14,541 bases of DNA from Acidobacteriota bacterium (GTDB lineage: Bacteria; Acidobacteriota; Thermoanaerobaculia; Multivoradales; JAHEKO01), in NCBI GenBank assembly GCA_030610025.1, contig JAUWSP010000013.1, positions 1 to 14,541 of the forward strand. Direction: 5' to 3'. This document shows positions 1-6,951 of the stretch, piece by piece. Both the position numbers and the translations under genes were made by a program. Under the pieces are notes generated by a model, which searched no databases, was not told the DNA's origin, and saw nothing but the letters and a program-made list of their open reading frames with translations. Each line of letters begins with the position of its first letter. Position 1 is the stretch's first letter.

Positions 1-887
1 CCGTCGACCTCGTTGTACTCGAGGTCGACGGAGACTCCGTGGCCACGCATACCACCACTGAGCTCCCAACCGGTGGCGTCATCCAGATCACACTTCTCGT
101 CGTTGTTGCAGATCGTATTGCCATTCTCGTCTTCGTCGGTATACGTCAGGCGATTGTCGTTGTTGGTCCAGGTGAAGGCCGCGCCCTCGACCACGAACTT
201 CAACGAGCCACGTGCGAAATCGCCCTGATCCCGCTTGAACGGCTCGGTGAAGAAATAGGTCAAGCGTCCAGCGCCGACCCAACCCTGATTGAAGTCACCC
301 GAATCGTTGGCCGGGGTGTCGAAGTCCATGCGCCGGTTGTCAGGGTCGAAGTCCTCGCCGCCGACGTTGAGCTTGTACTCGAGCTTCTTGCTGTCGGTGT
401 GGCCATCGAGTCGGAAGCCGAGCATGCGGTCCGGACTACCAAAGTTATGCTGCCCGACAAACCAGCGTTCGACGGTCTGTTGGCGCTTGGAGGAGGTCAG
501 GAACTCGCGCGAGAACACCGTTTTGGAGTTGCCGATGAAGATCTTGTGGTTCTTCCAGCCGGTGTACTGCATATAGCCATCTTTGACCGCCACCTCGTTG
601 GCATCGAGGGACTTGCCGAAGTCGAATTGGATCTTTCCATGCCAATTCCTGGTCACGGAACCGGCGATGTAAGGACGCAGCCGACGGAAGAAGATCGTGT
701 CGCTGGACTCCCCTTCACCTTCCGCCGGGCTCTCGCTGAAATGGAGATACTGGATCTGCATGCGTCCACCGATCTCGATGAACTGGTCGCCGTCCTCGTA
801 GACCTTGATACCGGCATTGGAGACCGATGCCAGGACGGCACCAACAAGGCAGCCAATCGAGAAGGCTCGCTGCAGCCGTTGCTTCAT
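1..887 (-). CDS. Phosphate-selective porin O/P family protein, partial (C-terminus outside window)
   Basis: This gene is open from an ATG at 887 to the left edge of the window, giving 295 residues with no stop. OprP/OprO-type porins are usually about 400-450 residues, so the last strands are missing. The start has a good ribosome site (GGAGG, 5-nt spacer). Residues 1-25 form a signal peptide with likely cleavage after SNA. GGRMQIQYLHF (40-50), the FFRRLRPYIAGSV stretch (66-78), KIQFDFGK (85-92) and FSREFLTSSKRQQTVERW (125-142) match the N-terminal pattern of Porin_O_P (PF07396). The family forms trimeric outer-membrane barrels that are often anion or phosphate selective, and some members respond to phosphate starvation. 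The phosphate-scavenging neighbours support that role here. Residues about 243-270 form an unusual Asp/Asn-rich loop with Cys260 and Cys266. The family call is strong; phosphate selectivity itself is inferred. Confidence 0.82.
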   Translation of the reverse strand, partial: MKQRLQRAFSIGCLVGAVLASVSNAGIKVYEDGDQFIEIGGRMQIQYLHFSESPAEGEGESSDTIFFRRLRPYIAGSVTRNWHGKIQFDFGKSLDANEVAVKDGYMQYTGWKNHKIFIGNSKTVFSREFLTSSKRQQTVERWFVGQHNFGSPDRMLGFRLDGHTDSKKLEYKLNVGGEDFDPDNRRMDFDTPANDSGDFNQGWVGAGRLTYFFTEPFKRDQGDFARGSLKFVVEGAAFTWTNNDNRLTYTDEDENGNTICNNDEKCDLDDATGWELSGGMRGHGVSVDLEYNEVD

Positions 888-1031
888 GGTTTCCTCCCGT
901 GTTCCCAGGGCTCAGGTTTGATGGGTTCTACCGCTCGACCCACCGACTGTTGGCTCCAACCTGTGCGGAGTGTAGGTTCCACTTGCTTCAAGGGTGCGTC
1001 CAGGCTGTGGCATTTCTGCAACAGATTCTCC

Positions 1032-2555
1032 TCATCCTGGGGGTGTCGACCCGACCATCGCTTCGACTTTCAGCCGCCTATCGAAGCCGCTTCTGAAAAT
1101 CGACTGGTGGTCCTCGATGCCATCCAACTCGATGTGAGGATCGCGACAAGCGTGGGCCACAATTCGAACCACCCGTTTGCCGATCTCGACGTGAAGGCTC
1201 TCGATGGTCTGTGAGCGAGACCGATCCAAATGATCGGCCAACCGAAGGCAGGCAGCCATTCTGGTGAGGCGCTCTTCGTCGTCCTGTTGACAGAGTCGAC
1301 GGAAGGCACCCAACCTGGGCTTGCCTCGCAGATGAAAGCGGACCAGAAGGGCCAGTAGGACCTGTTCCCGATGAGTAAATCCGTTCAGCGGCGCAGCAGC
1401 GACCAGATCCCCACCGTGGCGGTCGTGGCGATAGTAGTTGACCGCCAGGCCGAGGTCCTGAAACACAGCGGCGGCGTCCAACAACTCCTTTTCTCTCTCG
1501 CCGTACTGGTGCAGAGGACGCAGACCCTCGAACAGCTGGGCCGCCAACCGGCGAACTCGATCGACATGCTCTTTGGGCTGAGCGTAGTGGCTCAGGACAT
1601 TCTGGATGCTGAACGCCCTGATATCAGGAATCAAATGAGGCGGGTCGATGAAGCCTCTGAAGAGCGCTCCTTCGCGAAGCCCATGACCCGAGATCCATAT
1701 CCCGGGAAGCCCAGAGCCTCTCAGGAGCCAGCGAAAAACCAACGCCCCGGCCACCATGACATCGGCCCGATCACGCTTGATTCCCGGTACCCTCGCCCGT
1801 CGTTTCGTACTGAGTCCAAGAAGCCGCTCGGTCAGTTTTTCGAGCGCTTCGCGGCGGACGAAGTACCCATGCAATCGGTCGGTCAGGGGGTACCTCTCTA
1901 CCTTCTGTATCGTTCGGGCGAGGTTGCGGATGGTACCGCCCATGGCTACCAGAGGCAGCTCCCGCTGTCGAATCGACCGAACGAACCCCCCGAGCTCGAC
2001 CTCCACCGCTGCCTCGAGAGCCTCGATCTGGCGCTGCTTCGGAGGATCGGAGAGCAGGAATCTCTCACTCAATCGCACCGCCCCCAGTGGATAGGCCTGA
2101 CCGGACTCGAATTGCCTGTCTTGCATTAGCGACAGCTGAGCGCTGCCGCCCCCCAGATCCATGACCACGGCATGCTCGAAGTCGAAACCGTTGGCTACCG
2201 CCAGGACTCCCAGTCTGGCCTCCTCCTCACCTGAGAGCACCTCGATATCGAGCCCCAGATGTGAGACCCGATCCAGGAAATCATCGTGATTCGCAGCATC
2301 CCGGAGGGCACTGGTGCCCAGGACCTCCAGTCGTCCAAGGCCGGTACTCGTCGCATACCGGGCGAAGAGCTCGAGCGCCTTCTCGGCTCGTCGCATGGCT
2401 CCTGCCGAGATCTGGCCGTCCCGTCCCAGTCCCTCCCCGAGGCGCACCGGCTGACGAATCTGGTGTGCGAGTCGGTACCACTCACCCGGTTCGAGGAGGT
2501 AGTCCACGAGCCTGGCGGTGTTGGAGCCCAGATCGACGATCCCGCAGCGCTGCAT
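1032..2555 (-). CDS. ppx: Ppx/GppA-family phosphatase (exopolyphosphatase or pppGpp phosphatase)
   Basis: This 507-residue protein belongs to the ASKHA-fold Ppx/GppA family, which removes terminal phosphate from polyphosphate or from pppGpp in the cytoplasm. Visible motifs are the first phosphate loop VDLGSNTARL (7-16), GTSALRDAANHDDF, the SGEEEARLG segment that carries the catalytic Glu region, the second phosphate loop MDLGGGSAQ (from Asp133), and MGGTIRNLART. The C-terminal HD-like helical domain is present (GFTHREQ, LVRFHLRGK), but the usual 'LHD/LHE' reads FQD at 365-367, so one expected metal-ligand His is Gln. Length matches the long form of the family. It starts with ATG at 2555 and has no obvious Shine-Dalgarno site. 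A TATAAA element 6 nt upstream suggests a leaderless transcript. The next gene on the strand, the porin, follows after 144 bp. Ppx and GppA cannot be told apart from sequence alone; the phosphate context favours polyphosphate. Confidence 0.88.
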   Translation of the reverse strand: MQRCGIVDLGSNTARLVDYLLEPGEWYRLAHQIRQPVRLGEGLGRDGQISAGAMRRAEKALELFARYATSTGLGRLEVLGTSALRDAANHDDFLDRVSHLGLDIEVLSGEEEARLGVLAVANGFDFEHAVVMDLGGGSAQLSLMQDRQFESGQAYPLGAVRLSERFLLSDPPKQRQIEALEAAVEVELGGFVRSIRQRELPLVAMGGTIRNLARTIQKVERYPLTDRLHGYFVRREALEKLTERLLGLSTKRRARVPGIKRDRADVMVAGALVFRWLLRGSGLPGIWISGHGLREGALFRGFIDPPHLIPDIRAFSIQNVLSHYAQPKEHVDRVRRLAAQLFEGLRPLHQYGEREKELLDAAAVFQDLGLAVNYYRHDRHGGDLVAAAPLNGFTHREQVLLALLVRFHLRGKPRLGAFRRLCQQDDEERLTRMAACLRLADHLDRSRSQTIESLHVEIGKRVVRIVAHACRDPHIELDGIEDHQSIFRSGFDRRLKVEAMVGSTPPG

Positions 2556-2561
2556 GGCGTC

Positions 2562-2567
2562 TTTATA
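2562..2567 (-). promoter_or_regulatory. Candidate -10 element of ppx, placed for a leaderless mRNA
   Basis: Read on the minus strand, TATAAA is followed by 6 nt and then the ATG of ppx. Transcription would therefore begin at or next to the start codon. No clear -35 hexamer lies 17 bp upstream, so the element rests on the -10 match alone. Confidence 0.3.
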
Positions 2568-2603
2568 CCCTCTTCAAGGCAGGAGGACAGCCTCTATCGG
2601 ATT

Positions 2604-2621
2604 TTGTCACGTGGCTGTCGC
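2604..2621 (+). promoter_or_regulatory. Pho-box-like PhoB site between ppx and the EamA gene
   Basis: The site is TTGTCAC-GTGG-CTGTCGC, two 7-bp direct repeats with 4 bp between them, matching the architecture of the enteric Pho box (CTGTCAT-N4-CTGTCAC). It closely resembles the box in front of pstS in this window. It points toward the EamA gene, but no good -10 lies 10 nt downstream. It is also 48 bp upstream of the divergent ppx start, so it could act on either gene. Confidence 0.5.
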
Positions 2622-2686
2622 CTTGGCCCCTGTGGGGATTTCTTTTGCTCCAGCCCAGCTGAAGAGTGCTAGCATCGCGCCGCCTC

Positions 2687-3613
2687 ATGCGATCCACCTA
2701 CAAAGGAGCTCTGGCAATCTGTGTCGCCGCGACCCTATGGGGCCTCGATGGCGTGGTCCTGACTCCCCGACTGTTCAACCTCAGCGTGCCTTTCGTGGTG
2801 TTCCTCCTCCACGCGGTGCCGTTCCTCTTCATGCAGCCAGTGCTCTACCGAAGCTATCGGGCTCTGGCCTCGCTGTCGACGATCGACTGGGTCTTTCTCG
2901 GGCTGGTGGCTCTGACCGGAGGCGTCCTGGGAACGTTCGCCATTGTCAAGGCTCTGTTCATGGTGAACTTCAGCCAGGTCAGCGTGGTGGTCCTGCTCCA
3001 GAAGCTGCAGCCCGTCTTCGCCATCAGCCTGGCAGCCATCCTGCTCAAGGAGCCCCTGACAGCCCGCTTTGTGGGCTGGGCAGGAATCGCCCTGGTGGGT
3101 GCCTACCTGTTGGCTTTCGGGGCCCGGATACCGGACCTCAGCGGTGGGACGACGACTGCCGTCGCGGCAGCCTGGGCAGCCGTCGCTGCGTTCGCCTTCG
3201 GAACGGCTACCGTGCTCGGCAAGCGGGTCTTGCGGGTTCTCGACTTCCGACAAGCCACTTTTGGTCGCTATGGACTGACGGCCCTCTTCGCCCTGCTCTA
3301 TCTCGTCTTCTCTGGACACGGCTTACCGTTTGGCGAGGTGACACCTTTCAACTGGCTGCTGATCCTGGTCATCGGCTTGACCACGGGTAGCGGAGCCATC
3401 TTTCTCTACTACTTCGGTCTCACTCGAGTGCGAGCCAGCGTCTCGGCCGTCTGCGAGCTGTGCCTTCCCCTGAGCGCCATATTGCTCGACTATCTGATCA
3501 ATGGCTCAGTGCTTCGCCCCTGGCAATGGGCCGGCGCCGCTACCCTCGTCATGGCGATTACCATGGTGTCCATCCAACCGGCCGAGCGCCGAACCTCTCC
3601 GAGCTCGAGCTGA
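2687..3613 (+). CDS. EamA/DMT-family inner-membrane transporter
   Basis: This 308-residue, very hydrophobic protein has about ten predicted transmembrane helices arranged as two EamA repeats, the layout of the drug/metabolite transporter superfamily. The stretch around SVVVLLQKLQPVFAISLA, followed by a short LLKEPLT loop and a GIALVGAYLL helix, is characteristic of the first EamA repeat. The second repeat ends in a similar hydrophobic helix before a short polar tail. The ATG at 2687 gives an N-terminus that leads directly into the first helix. An in-frame GTG at 2666 is possible, and neither start has a strong ribosome site. The substrate cannot be told from sequence. The gene stands alone, divergent from ppx, and a Pho-box-like site lies 66-83 bp upstream, so it may be phosphate-responsive. 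Confidence 0.85.
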   Translation: MRSTYKGALAICVAATLWGLDGVVLTPRLFNLSVPFVVFLLHAVPFLFMQPVLYRSYRALASLSTIDWVFLGLVALTGGVLGTFAIVKALFMVNFSQVSVVVLLQKLQPVFAISLAAILLKEPLTARFVGWAGIALVGAYLLAFGARIPDLSGGTTTAVAAAWAAVAAFAFGTATVLGKRVLRVLDFRQATFGRYGLTALFALLYLVFSGHGLPFGEVTPFNWLLILVIGLTTGSGAIFLYYFGLTRVRASVSAVCELCLPLSAILLDYLINGSVLRPWQWAGAATLVMAITMVSIQPAERRTSPSSS

Positions 3614-3685
3614 CCGCTCCGGGCCAGGCTAGGAGTCTGCGCGGCAGCAAGCTACCCTACTGTGAAAGCGGTGTCGGCGGCCCAT

Positions 3686-3740
3686 ATTCGACCGGATCCT
3701 CGTTACGTAGCACCACTACGCGCCTCGAATCCGGTCGAAT
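3686..3740. repeat. Nested inverted repeat in a convergent intergenic gap (possible bidirectional terminator)
   Basis: A perfect 12-bp inverted repeat, ATTCGACCGGAT (3686-3697) with ATCCGGTCGAAT (3729-3740), encloses a second 5-bp stem, CGTAG (3706-3710) with CTACG (3716-3720), around the loop CACCA. The two stems are separated by 8 unpaired nt on each side. The element sits in the 179-bp gap between the ends of the EamA gene and the M16 operon. There is no T-tract on either side, so an intrinsic terminator is only one option. A REP-type palindrome or an mRNA-stabilising hairpin is equally possible. Confidence 0.6.
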
Positions 3741-3792
3741 CTTGACTCGCCGCTCCACTTTCTCGCGACGGGCGTTCCTACCGCGCAGACTC

Positions 3793-5016
3793 CTAGGAGG
3801 GCAACCCGACGGTGATCTTGAGTCTCGATGGGTGCAGGTGTTTTCGGACGGCGGTTTCGACGCTGTCACGGCTGGCCGCGAGCCACCGATTCCTGGACCA
3901 CTCGGGCTGGTCGACAGGCTCGCCGTAGAGCTCGGCTGCCGCCAGCAGTTCGGCCCACTGGTGAGCGGTCTCCCGACGAAAGGGCTCGCGTCCGATCAGG
4001 TAGGATCGCGCTTCTTCCACCTCCCGCCCCGAGACTCCCCGAGAGACCAATCGATCGATCTCCTGACGCACGCAGCTCTCCGCCTGCTGCAGACTCTCGG
4101 GGGCCGTTCCCAGATAGACCACCAACCGACCTGGGTCCAAGCCAGCACCCGCAACGGCATCCGCGGTTGCTGCGTAGGCCAGTCCCTCACGCTCCCTGAC
4201 CCGTTGCGGGATTCGGCCCGAGAGGACGGAGCCGGAACCGAGAATGACGCTCGAGATCTGGAGGGCTGGAAGGTCGGGATCCGCCCTCGGAATCGTCAGA
4301 TGCCCAGCATAGAAGTGCGCCTGGTCGGCGCCGGCGATGGATACCTCACGAAAAGCCTCGTCGCTTCCCCGCGGCAAAGCGACCCGCTCGTCTGGATGGC
4401 CTCGGGTCCGACGGCCGAACAGCGCCTCGGCCCGAGCTTGCACCCTGTCCTCGGATCCCACGCCTCCGGCAATCGTCACGACGGCGCCCTTCGACAGGCT
4501 CTGCCGCCAGAATCCATCACAAGCCTCCCTATCGAGCCTGGCCAGCCCCTCCAGGGTGCCCTGCACCGGACGCGACCGCGGGTGAGGATGGTAAAGCTGT
4601 TCGAGAAACTCCCAACCCGTCTTGATCTCAGGCTGATCCGCCATCGACTGCAGCTCCGCGGAATTCTGCTCCACCAACCACTCGAATCGATCCTGCGGAA
4701 AGGCCGATTCCAGAACCAGCTCTGCTGCCCACTCGAGAGCTCGTTCCCAGTCCCGGGCCAAAGCGTCGATCGACACTCCGATCGTCTCGAGCCCACCGAA
4801 GGCAGAAATCGCCATGCCCAGGCTCTCGGACTCTTCGGCGATTTGTCGCCAGGTTCGCCGATGAGTTCCCTCGGCGAGCATCCTTCCTGTGATCGAGGCC
4901 TGCCCAGGGGTCAGCTCCATTCTGGATCCACCCGGAAGCCTCACCTGAACCGCAACGGCCTGCGACTCGGCCAGTGAGCGGACCCGGACGGATGAGAACG
5001 CTCTCTCGGCGCTCAA
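3793..5016 (-). CDS. M16-family peptidase-like protein, inactive-type partner subunit
   Basis: This 407-residue protein has the M16 (insulinase/pitrilysin) fold but lacks the HxxEH zinc motif. The corresponding N-terminal stretch reads ASITGRMLAEGTHRRTW. The C-terminal half shows the typical GSGSVLSGRIPQRVREREG and GLAYAA segments. In two-subunit M16B peptidases the catalytic subunit pairs with such a metal-free subunit to close the degradation chamber. The start is a TTG at 5016 whose last two bases, with the following A, form the TGA stop of the upstream M16 gene (4-bp overlap TTGA). This implies translational coupling and 1:1 assembly. It is the last gene of the nptA operon. No signal peptide is evident, so a cytoplasmic location is likely. 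The substrate is unknown. Confidence 0.86.
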   Translation of the reverse strand: MSAERAFSSVRVRSLAESQAVAVQVRLPGGSRMELTPGQASITGRMLAEGTHRRTWRQIAEESESLGMAISAFGGLETIGVSIDALARDWERALEWAAELVLESAFPQDRFEWLVEQNSAELQSMADQPEIKTGWEFLEQLYHPHPRSRPVQGTLEGLARLDREACDGFWRQSLSKGAVVTIAGGVGSEDRVQARAEALFGRRTRGHPDERVALPRGSDEAFREVSIAGADQAHFYAGHLTIPRADPDLPALQISSVILGSGSVLSGRIPQRVREREGLAYAATADAVAGAGLDPGRLVVYLGTAPESLQQAESCVRQEIDRLVSRGVSGREVEEARSYLIGREPFRRETAHQWAELLAAAELYGEPVDQPEWSRNRWLAASRDSVETAVRKHLHPSRLKITVGLPS

Positions 5017-6272
5017 TTACGGCCGCCCTCGGGAAGAGACCATCCGATGACTCTCGGGTTGTCGGGGCGCAAGTATCGCGCCGCGACTCGTTCCACTTCA
5101 GCCAGGCTGCAGCTACGGATCTTCTCGAGGTGGCGAGCCGGAAGCCCGACGTCCATCAGCGCCCCCGCGGTGGCGATGGCCAAGGCGATGGCTTGAGCCT
5201 GCTCGTGCCCAAGCACCCAATCGGCAACCAGGACGCTCTTCGCCCGAGCCAGTTCTTCCTCGTCGAACCCTCCCGAGGAAGCTCCGGCCAGCTCCTCCAT
5301 CAACCTTCGCTCCACCCTTTCGGGTTGTACGTCCGGTATCACCTCGGCCGCTACCAGCAGGGCCCCAGCTCCAAGGGTCTCGGTCGTGTCGACAGAAACA
5401 AACGCGCAGGAGCGCAGCTCCTCCACCAACACCCTATGCAGTCGACTGGCACGGCCGGCCCCCAGCATGGCAGCCAGTAGGCGCATCGCCGGATACTCTC
5501 GCTCCCGCAGAGCCGGACCTGGAACCGCACACAGCAGACGAGCCACCCCACCCTGCCGTCTTTCGACGCGCCGGTTGCCAATCGCTTCTACCTGGCCAAG
5601 CGACCGGCAGCTCGCATGCTCGGCGCGCGGAATCTCCGCAAAGAACCGCTCTGCCTCGTCGAACGCTTCCGGCCCGACATCCCCCGCTATGGTCAGCACC
5701 GCATTTTCTGGCCGATAGCGCTTCGTCTGAAACTCGCGAAGCGCACTCCGATTCATGGTGATCAGGGACCTGGGGTTACCGAGGATAGGCCTACCGTAGG
5801 GATGGTCGCCATAAAGAGCTGCCATGACCTCTTCTTCAAGGGCATCCCAGGGGTCATCCTGGTTCATCTTCACTTCTTCCAGAATGATCGCTCGTTCGGT
5901 CTCGATCACCGCAGGTTCGAGAAGCAGTCCAGCCATCCGATCCGCTTCGATCTCCAGCGCAGTCGCCCAACGATCCCTGGCGAAGGAAAAGAAGTAGGTC
6001 GTGCAATCGTGGGAGGTGTCCGCATTGTTCGAGCCGCCCAGCGCCTGGGTCAAGCGGTCGACCTCTCCGTCTGCGAACTGGTGCGAGCCGCGAAACATCA
6101 TGTGCTCCAGGAAATGCGCCACCCCTTCCTGCCCGGGTGGCTCATCGAGCGTGCCTGTTCTGTAACACAGGGCAGTGGCCACCACCGGTGCTTGCCGACG
6201 CTCGACGAGACAGACCTGAAGTCCGTTCGACAGCTGCTCAGTGCGGATTGTAGGAGGTACGAAGAGGCTCAC
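5013..6272 (-). CDS. M16-family zinc metallopeptidase, catalytic-type subunit
   Basis: This 419-residue protein carries the inverted zinc motif HFLEH at 53-57 (His53, catalytic Glu56, His57) and a Glu pair at 132-133, about 76 residues later, as expected for the third metal ligand. The surrounding YRTGTLDEPPGQEGVAHFLEHMMF stretch (residues 37-60) is typical of M16 peptidases. The family cleaves peptides or unfolded proteins inside a closed chamber. The start is a GTG at 6272 overlapping the TGA stop of the PhoU-like gene by 4 bp (GTGA), and the stop overlaps the start of the partner subunit by 4 bp. No signal peptide is seen. Activity is well supported by the intact motif; why it sits in a phosphate-uptake operon is not clear. 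Confidence 0.9.
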   Translation of the reverse strand: MSLFVPPTIRTEQLSNGLQVCLVERRQAPVVATALCYRTGTLDEPPGQEGVAHFLEHMMFRGSHQFADGEVDRLTQALGGSNNADTSHDCTTYFFSFARDRWATALEIEADRMAGLLLEPAVIETERAIILEEVKMNQDDPWDALEEEVMAALYGDHPYGRPILGNPRSLITMNRSALREFQTKRYRPENAVLTIAGDVGPEAFDEAERFFAEIPRAEHASCRSLGQVEAIGNRRVERRQGGVARLLCAVPGPALREREYPAMRLLAAMLGAGRASRLHRVLVEELRSCAFVSVDTTETLGAGALLVAAEVIPDVQPERVERRLMEELAGASSGGFDEEELARAKSVLVADWVLGHEQAQAIALAIATAGALMDVGLPARHLEKIRSCSLAEVERVAARYLRPDNPRVIGWSLPEGGRN

Positions 6273-6922
6273 ACGTCCTCGTCGTCATGACGGATGCGGT
6301 CGTAGGGCTGAACCACCGTCGAGGCGATGTTGCTCAAGTGAGCACTGATCCGCCTCAGAATGCGCGCCGCACTCGAATACACGATCGCCATGTCGGCCGT
6401 GAGATCACTCTTGGCAAGCTCCGCAGTGTAATCGATGAACGCCTGCTTGAGCTCGGTGTGGGTCACCACGACCTGACGCGCCTCGTCGATGTTGTCGTCC
6501 CGGAAGGCTCGCTCACAGACCTCGAACATGGGTTGCAGACGATCGGACAAGACTCGAAGCTCGTCCGCGAACCGTCCTTCACGAGGACTACCGGCGAGGC
6601 CGATCAACTCTGCCAGCCCGCGCGCAAAATCCCCGATTCTCTCGGCATCCTGAACGGTGCTTGCAAGAATCAAACTGGCCACGAGATCCTGGCGAGGATT
6701 GACGCTCAAGTGCTGGAGAATGGTTCGCCGAACCATGCGCTCCCCTTCATCGACTACGTCATCCATATGATTGAGGTCGACTTGGAGCTCTTCGTTGTCC
6801 AACAGCGCCGACAAGGACAAGTCCAGCATCTTCGCGGACTGACGAAACATGGTCGAAACGTCTTCGAACGCGGCTTCCACGAGCTTGGATTTCGAGTCGG
6901 CACCAAAGAGTCGCTGGAACAT
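6269..6922 (-). CDS. PhoU-domain protein associated with the Na+/Pi cotransporter
   Basis: This 217-residue, all-helical protein matches the PhoU-like proteins that accompany NptA-type cotransporters and are thought to regulate them. The first half has the PhoU metal-site pattern DAERIGDFARGLAEL. The matching place in the second half reads RRISAHLSNIAS, where an Ala stands for the usual Asp, so only one metal cluster may form. The ATG at 6922 is chosen because AGGAG (6930-6934) lies 7 nt upstream. The ATG at 6925 and a TTG at 6955 that overlaps the nptA stop are alternatives. It lies between nptA and the M16 pair and overlaps the next gene by 4 bp. It is distinct from the longer PhoU fusion in the pst operon. 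The last residues (HDDEDV) are acidic. Confidence 0.82.
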   Translation of the reverse strand: MFQRLFGADSKSKLVEAAFEDVSTMFRQSAKMLDLSLSALLDNEELQVDLNHMDDVVDEGERMVRRTILQHLSVNPRQDLVASLILASTVQDAERIGDFARGLAELIGLAGSPREGRFADELRVLSDRLQPMFEVCERAFRDDNIDEARQVVVTHTELKQAFIDYTAELAKSDLTADMAIVYSSAARILRRISAHLSNIASTVVQPYDRIRHDDEDV

Positions 6923-6951
6923 CATGGTTCTCCTACGAACGGCTTCTCGAG

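Noticed and set aside
1007..1024. Possible Pho box upstream of the porin (minus strand CTGTTGC-AGAA-ATGCCAC)
   Set aside because: Spacing is right, but only 4 and 5 of 7 positions match in the halves and no -10 follows at the proper distance. It is too weak to annotate, though porin regulation by phosphate would be expected.
39..1214. Open frame of 391 codons on the plus strand
   Set aside because: It runs antisense to the porin and the end of ppx, has no recognisable domain and no ribosome site. The minus-strand translation gives clear family motifs.
1371..2129. Open frame of 252 codons on the plus strand
   Set aside because: It is antisense to ppx and its translation shows no family pattern.
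3727..3740. tRNA T-arm-like string (GGTCGAATC) in the convergent gap
   Set aside because: It is one arm of the 12-bp inverted repeat. No acceptor, D or anticodon arms can be built around it.
3460..4977. Open frame of 505 codons on the plus strand
   Set aside because: It spans the end of the EamA gene, the intergenic hairpin and the antisense of the M16 partner gene. Low-complexity Arg/Pro/Ser composition marks it as a shadow of GC-rich coding DNA.
5616..6290. Open frame of 224 codons on the plus strand
   Set aside because: It is antisense to the M16 catalytic subunit, including the HxxEH coding region.
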